A DNA stretch of 64,000 bases from Streptomyces sp. SA15 (GCF_002291145.1 NZ_NTGE01000035.1:1-64000); one strand, 5' to 3'; positions 27,021-36,286 are shown, counted from the first letter of the stretch. Notes: a model not told the origin generated them from the letters alone. Numbers and translations: made by a program.

Positions 27021-28207
27021 GTACGGCACCCACGCAGCCCGTCGCGCAGGACGAACCCGAGGTCGTCAAGGCGTCCCCCGCCCGCGACCGCTACTTCGAC
27101 TTCCTGAGGGCCCTGGCCCTCTTCCGGGTCGTCCTCTACCACCTCATGGGCTGGGCCTGGCTCCCGCTCGTGTTCCCCTCCATGGGCGTGATGTTCGCGC
27201 TGGCGGGCAACCTCATGGCCCGCTCCCTGGGGAGCCGCCCGCCCCTGAAGGTCGTACGCGGCCGGATGCGCCGGCTGCTGCCCCCGCTGTGGCTGCTGGG
27301 CGCGGTGGGCGTGACGGGCATGCTGGCGCAGGGCTGGGGCCCGGACGCCGAAGGGCATCCGGGCTGGTGGTGGCCGCACCTCACGTTCTGGATCCTGCCG
27401 CTGAGCGACCCGCCGTACGCCGAGGGCCTGGCCGGGATCGACGGCATCGTCGGCGAGGACTGGGCGACGGAACTGGCGGGACCGCTGTGGTACGTCCGCG
27501 CCTACCTCTGGTTCGTGCTCCTGTCCCCTTTTCTCCTCAAGGCCCTGCGGGCACTGCCCTGGGCGACGCTCCTCGCGCCGGTCGCCCTGTCGGCGGCCTT
27601 CGCGTTCGGCTACCTCACGCTGCCGGGCGAGCGGTTCCCCTCGGCGCTGACCGACTTCAGCACGTTCGGCGCCTGCTGGATCCTGGGCATGGCCCACCAG
27701 CAGGGCGTTCTGAAGCGCATCCCCCAGTACGTCGTCCCTTCCGTGGCACCGGCGATCGCCTGCCTGGGCCTGTGGTACGCGCTGGCGCACGGCTTCGGGG
27801 ACGGCCACGACCTGGACGCCATGCCCTTCGCCCAGGCCCTGTGGTCCTTCGCGACGGTGATGCTGCTCCTGCACATCAGCCCGTCGTGGACCGAGTGGCC
27901 GGACAGGCTGCGCCGCTGGAGCCGGCTGATCACCCTTCTCAACTCCCGGGCGGTGACGGTCTACCTCTGGCACAACGCGTGCATCCTCGTCGCGGCCACG
28001 CTCTGGGACCGGCTGTGGAACATCGACGTACTGGCGGATCAGTACGCCTGGCTCCTCGAAAACCCCTGGCCGGTGCTGGTCCTCGTATGGCTGCTCATCG
28101 GCGGCTGCGTGGTCGCCTTCGGCTGGGCGGAGGACCTGGCGGCGCAGCGGAAGCCGCGGCTGTGGCCGGACGGAGCGGAACGGGGGCGTACCGGCAAACA
28201 CAGGTGA
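27017..28207 (+). CDS. Membrane acyltransferase (family 3)
   Basis: 396 residues. ATG 27017 overlaps the matB stop (ATGA). It starts DRYFDFLRALALFRVVLYHL, with the R...H pattern of acyltransferase-3 proteins, then about ten membrane segments. Coupling to matB suggests it adds acyl groups to the exopolysaccharide or its precursor. That substrate is inferred from position. Confidence 0.8.
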   Translation: MSTAPTQPVAQDEPEVVKASPARDRYFDFLRALALFRVVLYHLMGWAWLPLVFPSMGVMFALAGNLMARSLGSRPPLKVVRGRMRRLLPPLWLLGAVGVTGMLAQGWGPDAEGHPGWWWPHLTFWILPLSDPPYAEGLAGIDGIVGEDWATELAGPLWYVRAYLWFVLLSPFLLKALRALPWATLLAPVALSAAFAFGYLTLPGERFPSALTDFSTFGACWILGMAHQQGVLKRIPQYVVPSVAPAIACLGLWYALAHGFGDGHDLDAMPFAQALWSFATVMLLLHISPSWTEWPDRLRRWSRLITLLNSRAVTVYLWHNACILVAATLWDRLWNIDVLADQYAWLLENPWPVLVLVWLLIGGCVVAFGWAEDLAAQRKPRLWPDGAERGRTGKHR

Positions 28208-28383
28208 ACCGGGTCACATAACGTTCCGAGACCTCTCAAGCCGCCTCCACTCTTGGTGAGAGCAAAGTTCCCTTCCGGTCACTCGGTGCCACAGCGTGGA
28301 AACGCGCCCTCCCTACCTTCGGGACTCAGCCACTCCCTGTAACGCGCAGAACCATCCGAGCCCCGGAGCACCGTGGAGGCGTC

Positions 28384-29763
28384 ATGACAGCCCCTAGTAC
28401 CGCACCCCCGAGCAGGGGCGGCCGCTGGATCCAGCAGTGGGATCCGGAGGACGAGACCTTCTGGAAGGAGACCGGAGAGAAGGTCGCCCGCCGCAACCTG
28501 ATCTTCTCCGTCCTTTCCGAGCACATCGGGTTCTCGGTCTGGACCATGTGGTCCGTGCTGGTCCTCTTCATGGGCCCGGAGTACGGGCTGACCCCGGCGG
28601 ACAAGTTCCTGCTGACGTCGATGGTCACGCTGGTCGGAGCCGTCGTCCGGGTGCCCTACACCTTCGCCGTCGCGATCTTCGGCGGGCGGAACTGGACGAT
28701 CGTCTCGGCCGGCCTCCTCCTCGTCCCCACCGTCGCCGCGTTCACCGTGATGGAGCCGGGGACGTCCTTCAACACCTTCCTGCTGGTCGGCCTGCTGGCC
28801 GGTATCGGCGGCGGCAACTTCGCGTCGTCGATGACCAACATCAACGCGTTCTTCCCGCTCCGTAAGAAGGGGTGGGCGCTCGGCCTCAACGCCGGCGGCG
28901 GCAACATCGGCGTGCCGGTGCTCCAGCTGGTCGGACTCGCCGTCATCGGTGCCAGCGCCGGTCCGCGGGTGCTGCTCGGGATCTACATCCCGTTCATCGT
29001 CGTCGCCGCCGTCCTCGCCGCGCTCTTCATGGACAACATCGAGAACGTGAAGAACGACACCGGCGCCGCCAAGGACGCCTCGAAGGACGCCCACACCTGG
29101 ATCATGTCCTTCCTCTACATCGGCACCTTCGGCTCCTTCATCGGATACAGCTTCGCGTTCGGGCAGGTACTGACGAACCAGTTCGGGCGCACCCCGCTGG
29201 AGGCGGCGTACGTCACCTTCATCGGCCCGCTGCTCGGCTCGCTGATCCGGCCCCTGGGCGGCTGGCTCGCCGACAAGTACGGCGGCGCGAAGATCACGCT
29301 GTACAACTACGTCGGCATGGGCGTCGCCACCGCCGTCCTCATCGCCGCCAGCATGGAGAAGTCGCTGGCCCTGTTCACCGTCGCGTTCGTGGTGCTGTTC
29401 GTGCTCACCGGCCTCGGCAACGGCTCGACGTACAAGATGATCCCCGGCATCTTCCAGAACAAGGCCCTGGCCAAGGGGCTGCAGGGTGAGGAGGCCGCCG
29501 CCTACGGCCGTCGCCTCTCCGGCGCCTCCATGGGACTGATCGGCGCGGTCGGCGCGCTCGGCGGCGTCGGCATCAACCTCGCCTTCCGGCAGTCCTTCCT
29601 CTCCTACGGCTCCGGCACCGGCGCGTTCGTCGCCTTCCTCGCCTTCTACGCCGCCTGCTTCGCGGTCACCTGGGCCGTATACCTTCGCCGCCCGTCCGGC
29701 CGTGCACAGGCCGAGTCGACCACCTCGGAGGCGAAGCCGCAGCTCAGCTACGCCGAGGTGTGA
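28384..29763 (+). CDS. narK: Nitrate/nitrite MFS transporter NarK
   Basis: 459 residues, twelve predicted membrane segments, with the nitrate-signature-type blocks GIGGGNFASSMTNINAFFP and GLGNGSTYKMIP. GGAGG lies four bases before ATG 28384. It is paired with nnaR downstream, which suggests nitrate uptake for assimilation or nitrite export. Confidence 0.92.
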   Translation: MTAPSTAPPSRGGRWIQQWDPEDETFWKETGEKVARRNLIFSVLSEHIGFSVWTMWSVLVLFMGPEYGLTPADKFLLTSMVTLVGAVVRVPYTFAVAIFGGRNWTIVSAGLLLVPTVAAFTVMEPGTSFNTFLLVGLLAGIGGGNFASSMTNINAFFPLRKKGWALGLNAGGGNIGVPVLQLVGLAVIGASAGPRVLLGIYIPFIVVAAVLAALFMDNIENVKNDTGAAKDASKDAHTWIMSFLYIGTFGSFIGYSFAFGQVLTNQFGRTPLEAAYVTFIGPLLGSLIRPLGGWLADKYGGAKITLYNYVGMGVATAVLIAASMEKSLALFTVAFVVLFVLTGLGNGSTYKMIPGIFQNKALAKGLQGEEAAAYGRRLSGASMGLIGAVGALGGVGINLAFRQSFLSYGSGTGAFVAFLAFYAACFAVTWAVYLRRPSGRAQAESTTSEAKPQLSYAEV

Positions 29764-29848
29764 TGCTGTGCCCATCCGGGGGGCAACCCCCGGACCCCCG
29801 GCCGGAGGGCGAAGATCGCATCCGGCACTTCGGGGGTACTGGGCATCG

Positions 29849-29864
29849 GTAACACCGTCGACAT
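29849..29864 (+). promoter_or_regulatory. Possible GlnR box before nnaR
   Basis: GTAAC-ACCGTC-GACAT resembles the GlnR pattern (GTnAC-n6-GaAAC) with an imperfect second half. S. coelicolor nnaR is a known GlnR target. Confidence 0.3.
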
Positions 29865-29872
29865 CAAGCGGA

Positions 29873-29906
29873 ACCGAGCCTGTCACGCGTCGTTGACAGG
29901 CTCGGT
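29873..29906 (+). terminator. Terminator between narK and nnaR
   Basis: ACCGAGCCTGTCA (29873-29885) pairs exactly with TGACAGGCTCGGT (29894-29906). It could also act as an attenuator, since nnaR starts 60 bases on. Confidence 0.7.
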
Positions 29907-29966
29907 CGGCATGTGGATGCAAGCACCTGATGGCTAGGTGCGACGACTCGATGCGGGACGAGAGTT

Positions 29967-31115
29967 ATGTACGACGAACAGCAGCGACCTGACCACGGAC
30001 CCCTGGCGGGGTTCACCGTCGGAGTGACCGCCGCGCGCCGGGCCGACGAGCTGGGCGCGCTGCTCCAGCGGCGTGGAGCCGCCGTACTGCACGCTCCTGC
30101 CCTGCGCATCGTGCCGCTGTCCGACGACAGTGAGCTCCTCGCGTCGACCAAGGAGGTCATCCACCAGGTTCCGGATGTCGTGGTCGCCACGACCGCGATC
30201 GGCTTCCGGGGCTGGATCGAGGCCGCCGACGGGTGGGGCCTGGGCGAGGACCTGCTGGAGAAGCTGCGCGGCGTGGAACTGCTCGCGCGCGGACCCAAGG
30301 TCAAGGGCGCCGTGCGCGCCGCCGGGCTGACCGAGGAGTGGTCGCCGTCGTCGGAGTCCATGGCCGAGGTGCTCGACCGGCTGCTGGACGAGGGCGTCGA
30401 CGGCCGCCGTATCGCCGTCCAGCTGCACGGCGAGCCGTTGCCCGGGTTCGTGGAGGCGCTGCGGGCCGCGGGAGCGGAAGTCGTCGGGGTGCCGGTGTAC
30501 CGGTGGATGCCGCCGGAGGACATCGGGCCGGTGGACCGGCTGCTGGACGCGGCGGTCTCCCGGGGCCTGGACGCGCTCACCTTCACGAGCGCGCCGGCGG
30601 CGGCGTCGCTGCTGTCCCGCGCCGAGGACCGCAGCCTGCTGCCCGAACTGCTCGCCGCCCTCAACCACGACGTCCTGCCGGCCTGCGTCGGCCCGGTCAC
30701 CGCACTGCCGCTCCAGGCCCAGGGCGTCGACACGGTCCAGCCGGAACGCTTCCGGCTCGGTCCGCTCGTCCAACTGCTCTGCCAGGAACTCCCGGGCCGG
30801 GCACGGGCGCTGCCGATCGCCGGGCACCGGGTGGAGATCCGGGGGCACGCGGTGCTGGTGGACGGCGACCTGAAGCCGGTACCGCCGGCCGGGATGTCCT
30901 TGCTGCGGGCGCTGTCGCGGCGGCCGGGGTGGGTGGTGTCGCGGTCCGAGCTGTTGCGGGCGTTGCCGGGTGCGGGGCGGGACGAGCATGCCGTGGAGAC
31001 GGCGATGGCTCGCTTGCGTACGGCTTTGGGGGCGCCGAAGTTGATTCAGACGGTGGTCAAGCGGGGGTACCGGTTGGCGCTGGACCCCGCGGCTGACACC
31101 AAGTACGGCGAGTAG
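29967..31115 (+). CDS. nnaR: HemD-like/winged-helix nitrate assimilation regulator NnaR
   Basis: 382 residues. The first ~260 residues form a uroporphyrinogen-III synthase-like bilobed fold (FTVGVTAARRADELGALLQRRGA ...). The C-terminal ~100 residues are an OmpR/PhoB-type winged helix (LLRALSRRPGWVVSRSELLR ... VKRGYRLA). This fusion is the NnaR family, which helps GlnR activate nitrate/nitrite genes. Its place next to narK fits. Confidence 0.85.
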   Translation: MYDEQQRPDHGPLAGFTVGVTAARRADELGALLQRRGAAVLHAPALRIVPLSDDSELLASTKEVIHQVPDVVVATTAIGFRGWIEAADGWGLGEDLLEKLRGVELLARGPKVKGAVRAAGLTEEWSPSSESMAEVLDRLLDEGVDGRRIAVQLHGEPLPGFVEALRAAGAEVVGVPVYRWMPPEDIGPVDRLLDAAVSRGLDALTFTSAPAAASLLSRAEDRSLLPELLAALNHDVLPACVGPVTALPLQAQGVDTVQPERFRLGPLVQLLCQELPGRARALPIAGHRVEIRGHAVLVDGDLKPVPPAGMSLLRALSRRPGWVVSRSELLRALPGAGRDEHAVETAMARLRTALGAPKLIQTVVKRGYRLALDPAADTKYGE

Positions 31116-31255
31116 GTACCCGGCGCTGCCCGCGGCTGCGCCGGCAGCGATCGTCTCCGGCCGTACGACGAGGGGTTCCAGCGGCGCGAGCGGGCGGGCA
31201 CTGTAAGAGGGAACGGTTCCTCAGCCCCGGGTGACCGCTAGGCGGTGACAGGCAC

Positions 31256-31849
31256 ATGGCATTGGGTACGGCCACGGACGCGTACGAGCTGCGGTTCGAC
31301 GCCGGGCGGATCTGTCTGGATCTCCTCGCGACCACCCATCCTGTCGAACGTCTCGACTCCGTCGCGGTGCTGCGTGCCTGGATCACCGGGTCCGGACTGG
31401 TCCCGGAGGGCACCCCGCTGGCGCACATCGACGCCTCGTGGCTCGTGGGCTTCCGTGAACTTCGTGGTCGTATCGGACAGTTGGTACCGGGAGGACTGGC
31501 ACCGGAAGGGCGGGCGTACGGCCTCGCGCTCGCGCGGGTCAACGAGATCGCCCGCGCCGCGCCGCCGGCCCCGCGTGCCGTGCCCGGTGAAGACGGCACG
31601 CTCGTGCGGGAGTTGGCCGGGCCGCCCGAGTGCGCGGCGCTGCTCGGTGCCGTCGCGCGGGACGCCGTAGAGCTCCTCACGGATCCGGTCGCGCGGGTGG
31701 GGCTTCGGCAGTGCGCGGGGGACAACTGCCCGATCGTCTATCTCGATACGTCACGGGGGCGCAGGCGCCGCTGGTGTTCGAGTGAGGTCTGCGGGAACCG
31801 TGAAAGGGTGGCCCGGCACCGGCGTCGGGCGGCAGTCGCCCGCGCCTGA
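31256..31849 (+). CDS. CGNR zinc-finger/ABATE-domain regulator
   Basis: 197 residues. The N-terminal ABATE-like part (YELRFDAGRICLDLLATT) is followed by the CGNR finger: CAGDNCPIVYLD ... WCSSEVCGNRERVARHRRR. Such proteins are predicted stress or nutrient regulators. Single gene; target unknown. Confidence 0.85.
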   Translation: MALGTATDAYELRFDAGRICLDLLATTHPVERLDSVAVLRAWITGSGLVPEGTPLAHIDASWLVGFRELRGRIGQLVPGGLAPEGRAYGLALARVNEIARAAPPAPRAVPGEDGTLVRELAGPPECAALLGAVARDAVELLTDPVARVGLRQCAGDNCPIVYLDTSRGRRRRWCSSEVCGNRERVARHRRRAAVARA

Positions 31850-31977
31850 GTGCCCGTTAAGTCCCTTCTGTGGAGCGGTTGTCGAAGTGATTTCGATTAC
31901 ACGCCGTTTACCTTGGGCCGCCTCGGGGCAGCTGGCGCAATCTTTTCGGTGTGGCGGAAATGTAAAGATCGCGCGGT

Positions 31978-32005
31978 GGGAATGTGCGGCCATGTCCGCC
32001 TCGTC
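31978..32005 (+). promoter_or_regulatory. Possible ECF-type promoter before sigU
   Basis: GGGAAT and CGTC separated by 18 bases, about 110 bases before the sigU start. The pattern matches ECF promoters loosely and could allow autoregulation. Confidence 0.25.
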
Positions 32006-32113
32006 ACGTCACCAACGAGAAAACTGTCACACCACTTTGAACACTCAACTCCTCGCGTCCGTACCCGTGGTCGAGCGACCGACTGGGGGAACCCCCGGAC
32101 ACCGGAGGTGGGC

Positions 32114-32689
32114 GTGCGCAAGGATGCGGCCGTGGCCAATGAACGTGGATCGAGGGCCCGACATCGCATGTCCCAGCCCTCGGAACCTGATGAGGAGCTG
32201 ATGCGTGCTCTGTACAGAGAACACGCCGGACCTCTCCTTGCGTATGTCCTGCGGCTGGTCGCCGGAGACCGGCAACGCGCAGAGGACGTCGTCCAGGAGA
32301 CACTCATCCGTGCCTGGAAGAACGCCGGTCAGCTCAATCGTGCGACCGGATCGGTACGCCCCTGGCTGGTGACGGTCGCCCGGCGCATCGTCATCGACGG
32401 CCACCGCAGCCGGCAGGCCCGGCCGCAGGAGGTCGATCCGTCGCCGCTGGAGGTCATCCCCGCGGAGGACGAGATCGACAAGGCGCTGTGGCTGATGACG
32501 TTGTCCGACGCGCTCGACGACCTGACCCCGGCCCACCGGGAGGTGCTCGTAGAGACGTACTTCAAGGGGCGTACCGTCAACGAGGCGGCCGAAACCCTGG
32601 GCATACCCAGCGGCACCGTCCGCTCCCGGGTGTTCTATGCCCTGCGGTCGATGAAGCTGGCGCTGGAGGAGCGGGGGGTGACGGCGTGA
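32114..32689 (+). CDS. sigU: ECF sigma factor SigU
   Basis: 191 residues from GTG 32114, preceded by GGAGG with five bases spacing; GTG 32132 is the alternative. Region 2 (LYREHAGPLLAYVLRLVAGD ... AEDVVQETLIRAW) and region 4 (EAAETLGIPSGTVRSRVFYAL) are complete. It overlaps the anti-sigma gene. Order (sigU-rsuA-helD) matches S. coelicolor, where SigU controls secretion and envelope-related genes. Confidence 0.85.
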   Translation: MRKDAAVANERGSRARHRMSQPSEPDEELMRALYREHAGPLLAYVLRLVAGDRQRAEDVVQETLIRAWKNAGQLNRATGSVRPWLVTVARRIVIDGHRSRQARPQEVDPSPLEVIPAEDEIDKALWLMTLSDALDDLTPAHREVLVETYFKGRTVNEAAETLGIPSGTVRSRVFYALRSMKLALEERGVTA

Positions 32690-33510
32690 TGAGTGTTTAC
32701 GGGGGATCGCAGGGATTCGGCCCAGGTGGTTCGGGTATGTCTGGCCCCATGATGGGATCTCCGGGCCCGAACGAGCACGAAACCGTCGGCGCCTACGCCC
32801 TCGGGATCCTCGACGACGTCGAGGCGACCGCATTCGAGGCCCATCTCGCCACCTGCGAGTGGTGCGCCCAGCAGCTCGACGAGCTCGCCGGGATGGAACC
32901 GATGCTGGCCGCCCTCGCGGACCTGCCGGGCTCCGGCACACCCGCCATCGGCGAGTCGCTGTCCGCGAAGCCCAGCCCGCGCCTGGTGAACAAGCTGGTC
33001 GACGAGGTCGCCGACCGTCGCGCGCAGCGACGCCGAAAGGGCTTCTACCTGGTGGCGGCCGCAGCCGCGCTGATCATCGGGGGCCCGATCGTCGCCGTGG
33101 GGGCGACCGGCGGAGACTCGGGCGGCACCTCGGCGGCACCCCTGCCGAGCGCGGCCAAGACGCTGTTCGACGGCATGGACGAGAAAGCCACGGGGACGGA
33201 TCCGTCGACCGGCGTCAGCGCGACCGTCGCCACGGAGCAGAAGGACTGGGGCACCGAGGCGGTCCTCGAGCTCAAGGGCGTCAAGGGCCCGCTCAAGTGC
33301 TCCCTGATCGCCGTCGGCAAGAACGGCGAGCGCGAGACGATCTCCTCCTGGTCCGTCCCGGAGTGGGGCTACGGCCTTCCGGACGGCAAGACCGAGAAGT
33401 CCAGGAACCCGCTCTACATCGGCGGCGGAGCGGCCCAGACCCCGAACGAGATCGACCACTACGAGGTCATGACCTTCGACGGAAAGAAGCTCGTCGAGGT
33501 CGACGCGTGA
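32689..33510 (+). CDS. rsuA: Zinc-binding anti-sigma factor RsuA
   Basis: 273 residues from ATG 32689 (GTG 32686 in the same frame is possible), overlapping the sigU stop. The ZAS motif HLATCEWC lies at about residues 52-59, after a Gly/Met-rich leader. One membrane segment (GFYLVAAAAALIIGGPIVAV) puts a ~130-residue domain outside. It sequesters SigU at the membrane until an outside signal triggers release. Confidence 0.85.
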   Translation: MSVYGGSQGFGPGGSGMSGPMMGSPGPNEHETVGAYALGILDDVEATAFEAHLATCEWCAQQLDELAGMEPMLAALADLPGSGTPAIGESLSAKPSPRLVNKLVDEVADRRAQRRRKGFYLVAAAAALIIGGPIVAVGATGGDSGGTSAAPLPSAAKTLFDGMDEKATGTDPSTGVSATVATEQKDWGTEAVLELKGVKGPLKCSLIAVGKNGERETISSWSVPEWGYGLPDGKTEKSRNPLYIGGGAAQTPNEIDHYEVMTFDGKKLVEVDA

Positions 33511-33536
33511 ATCACTGAGAGCGGACGCATAGCTTC

Positions 33537-33593
33537 CCGGGCCCCCCTTCGCGTACGGTTGACGGCTGCCCAGCACGTCAGAAGGGGGCCCGG
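33537..33593 (+). promoter_or_regulatory. Long hairpin covering the helD ribosome site
   Basis: CCGGGCCCCCCTTC (33537-33550) pairs with GAAGGGGGCCCGG (33581-33593) across a 30-base loop. The second arm is the Shine-Dalgarno sequence and ends on the G of the GTG start, so folding would block helD translation. It could also terminate rsuA transcription. Confidence 0.55.
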
Positions 33594-35941
33594 TGGCCGC
33601 TCAGGTTCAACAGGAAACCGCGGTCGGCTCGGTCCCGGACTCAGTCCGGGACCGGGAGATCAGCATCGAACAGCAACACCTGGACCGGGTGTACCGGCGC
33701 CTCGAGGAAAAGATCCACGAGGCGGAGTTCCTCATGAACGACGCCGCCAAGCGCGGCCAGGTCGGCACGCCCGGCGCGCTCGCCGAGCGGGACGCGCAGG
33801 TCTTCCGGGCGGGCGTCCACCTCAACCGGCTGAACAACGAGTTCGAGGACTTCCTCTTCGGCCGGATCGACCTGCTGTCCGGCAAGGACGGCAAGAAAGG
33901 CCCCGACGGTGCCTACACCGCCGTAGAGCCCGCCGAAGGCGCCGTGAGGGACGACAACACCGCCGATATCGCCGAGACCCTGCACATCGGCCGCATCGGT
34001 GTCCTCGACGAGGACTACGCCCCGCTGGTGATCGACTGGCGGGCGCCCGCCGCCGCCCCCTTCTACCGGTCCACCCCGGTCGACCCGGGCCGGGTCGTGC
34101 GCCGGCGCGTGATCCGTTCCAAGGGGCGCCGCGTGCTGGGCGTCGAGGACGACCTGATGCGCCCCGAGCTGAGGGCCTTCCTCGGCGGCCGGGAACTGCC
34201 CGTCATCGGCGACGGCGCCCTGATGGCCGCCCTGGGGCAGGCCCGTACGCACACCATGCGGGACATCGTCGCCTCCATCCAGGCCGAGCAGGACCTGGTG
34301 ATCCGCGCCCCCGCCGCCTCCGTGACCTACGTCGAGGGCGGCCCGGGCACCGGCAAGACGGCCGTCGCCCTGCACCGCGCGGCGTATCTGCTGTACCAGG
34401 ACCGGCGCCGGTACGCGGGCGGCATCCTGATCGTCTCCCCGACCCCGCTGCTCGTGGCGTACACCGAGGGCGTGCTGCCCTCCCTCGGCGAGGAGGGCCA
34501 GGTCGCCATCCGCGCGATCGGCTCGCTGGTCGACGGCACCGAGGCCACGCTCTACGACTCCCCGGCCACGGCCCGCGCCAAGGGCTCGTACCGCATGCTC
34601 AAGGTGCTGCGGAAGGCCGCGCGCGGGGCCCTGGAGCTGAACGATTCACCGGCCCGGCTGCGGGTCGTCGCCTTCGGCCGCCGCCTGGAGCTGGAGGCCG
34701 AGGAACTCAATCGCATCCGCCAGAGCGCGCTCGGCGGCACCGCACCCGTCAACCTGCTCCGCCCCCGCGCCCGCAAGCTGCTCCTGGACGCCCTGTGGGC
34801 ACAGTCCGGCGGCGCCGGCCGGCACACCGACCCGGAGCTGGCCGCCGAGCTGCGCTCCTCCTTCGACGAGGACGTCAGCTCCGAGGACAGCTTCGTCGAC
34901 TTCCTGAACGCCTGGTGGCCGGAGCTCACCCCGAAGGCCGTACTCGACGCCATGGCCGACGAGCGGCGGCTCGCGCGCTGGGCCCGGCGCGTACTGAACC
35001 CGGGCGAGGTGCGCAGGGTCGCCCGCTCCCTGAGACGGGACGGCCACTCCGTGCACGACATCGCGATGCTCGACGAGCTCCAGTCCATCCTCGGCGCCCC
35101 GGCCCGCCCTCGCCGCAAGCGCGAGCTGGACCCGCTCGACCAGCTCACCGGCCTGGAGGAGCTGATGCCGGTGCGCGAGGAGACCCAGCGCGAGCGGGCC
35201 GAGCGGCTGGCGCAGGAGCGCACCGAGTACGCGCACGTCATCGTCGACGAGGCCCAGGACGTCACGCCGATGCAGTGGCGCATGATCGGCCGCCGGGGCC
35301 GGCACGCCACCTGGACGGTCGTCGGCGACCCGGCCCAGTCCTCCTGGTCCGACCCCGACGAGGCGGCCCAGGCCCGCGACGAGGCACTCGGCACCCGTCC
35401 GCGCCGCCGCTTCCAGCTGACCGTGAACTACCGCAACCCCGCCGAGATCGCCGAACTGGCTTCGAAGGTGCTGGCACTGGCCATGCCGGGCTCCGAGGCC
35501 CCGTCGGCCGTCCGCTCCACCGGCGTGCGGCCGCGCTACGCGGTCGTACGGGAATCCCCAGGGCCTGTGTCGGAAGTGGCGCCTGCCGGGCGACGCCTGA
35601 CACAGGCCCTGGCCGAGACGGTCCGATCGGAGGCCGCCCGCCTCCTCGACCTCGTCGACGGGACCGTCGGCGTCGTCGTCGCCATGAACCGACGCGAGGA
35701 GGCGGCCCGCTGGCTCGCCGGGCTCGGAGACCGGGTCGTGGCACTCGGCAGCCTGGAGGCGAAGGGCCTGGAGTACGACGCGACGGTGGTCGTCTCCCCG
35801 GCGGAGATCGCGGACGAGTCCCCGGCCGGACTGCGGGTGCTGTACGTGGCCCTCACCCGGGCGACCCAGCAGCTCACGGTGGTCTCGGGGGAGCGGGACG
35901 CGCCGGATGCGAGCGGGGTGCCCGACCTGCTGAGGGATTGA
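33593..35941 (+). CDS. helD: HelD-family RNA polymerase recycling ATPase
   Basis: 782 residues from GTG 33593. An N-terminal antiparallel coiled coil (IEQQHLDRVYRRLEEKIHEAEF ...) that enters the RNAP secondary channel is followed by a UvrD-like motor: Walker A GGPGTGKTAVAL (about 247), Walker B VIVDEAQDVTPMQWRM, GDPAQSSWSD, and a C-terminal VALTRATQQL motif VI. HelD clears stalled RNA polymerase; relatives (HelR) give rifamycin tolerance. No rifamycin-associated palindrome is visible upstream. A 14-base inverted repeat lies within the gene at 35558-35612. Confidence 0.9.
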   Translation: MAAQVQQETAVGSVPDSVRDREISIEQQHLDRVYRRLEEKIHEAEFLMNDAAKRGQVGTPGALAERDAQVFRAGVHLNRLNNEFEDFLFGRIDLLSGKDGKKGPDGAYTAVEPAEGAVRDDNTADIAETLHIGRIGVLDEDYAPLVIDWRAPAAAPFYRSTPVDPGRVVRRRVIRSKGRRVLGVEDDLMRPELRAFLGGRELPVIGDGALMAALGQARTHTMRDIVASIQAEQDLVIRAPAASVTYVEGGPGTGKTAVALHRAAYLLYQDRRRYAGGILIVSPTPLLVAYTEGVLPSLGEEGQVAIRAIGSLVDGTEATLYDSPATARAKGSYRMLKVLRKAARGALELNDSPARLRVVAFGRRLELEAEELNRIRQSALGGTAPVNLLRPRARKLLLDALWAQSGGAGRHTDPELAAELRSSFDEDVSSEDSFVDFLNAWWPELTPKAVLDAMADERRLARWARRVLNPGEVRRVARSLRRDGHSVHDIAMLDELQSILGAPARPRRKRELDPLDQLTGLEELMPVREETQRERAERLAQERTEYAHVIVDEAQDVTPMQWRMIGRRGRHATWTVVGDPAQSSWSDPDEAAQARDEALGTRPRRRFQLTVNYRNPAEIAELASKVLALAMPGSEAPSAVRSTGVRPRYAVVRESPGPVSEVAPAGRRLTQALAETVRSEAARLLDLVDGTVGVVVAMNRREEAARWLAGLGDRVVALGSLEAKGLEYDATVVVSPAEIADESPAGLRVLYVALTRATQQLTVVSGERDAPDASGVPDLLRD

Positions 35942-36044
35942 TGCCCGGGACGAATCAGGAGGTGTCGGCGCGAAGCGCCGTCGTTGAGGGGCGGTGGTCG
36001 GGCGGCGGGAGGGACTTACGGGATCTGTTTGTTAGCCTGGACGT

Positions 36045-36178
36045 GGCACCGGCCCGATCCAAGCCCCCGGGCCCAACCTTCGTCGCTACGAGCGACCACT
36101 TGCCGCGAGGCGAGCATGGCGGGTCGGTGTCACTGAGCAGACGAGAGGCTCACGTCCGATGTGACGTGAGCCTCTTTC
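36045..36178 (+). ncRNA. Candidate small RNA between helD and the malic enzyme
   Basis: A TAGCCT -10-like box at 36033-36038, a GGCCCG/CGGGCC hairpin with a C-rich loop at about 36050-36073, and a perfect terminator ending at 36175 delimit a ~130-base transcript with no ORF. The 345-base gap holds no protein gene. The -35 region is weak. From memory, S. coelicolor small-RNA screens reported a transcript at this locus, which I cannot verify. Confidence 0.35.
36144..36175 (+). terminator. Terminator with T-run
   Basis: AGAGGCTCACGT (36144-36155) pairs exactly with ACGTGAGCCTCT (36164-36175), followed by TTCG. Confidence 0.85.
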
Positions 36179-36286
36179 GCTGTGAACAAAAAGTTCGCAA
36201 TACCACCCGGCTAACGCCTACTCCGCGGTAGGTGCGACCATCGGACGGCATCCAGCATCACCCGGTGAAAGCAGAGGAAGTCGGCC

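Noticed and set aside
24621..27029. An 802-codon minus-strand frame over matB
   Set aside because: Composition is Asp/Gly/Val-rich shadow; matB motifs are on the plus strand.
28211..28240. GlnR box before narK (GTCAC-n6-TTCCG)
   Set aside because: Second half does not match GAAAC; too weak to list.
33511..33592. Rifamycin-associated element before helD
   Set aside because: No 19-bp GGGGCTTGCGGCAAGG-type palindrome is present; the dyad found is different and covers the ribosome site.
33559..36231. An 890-codon open frame over helD
   Set aside because: It is the shifted-frame shadow of helD: Arg/Pro/Gly-rich, no domain, while helD has full motor motifs.
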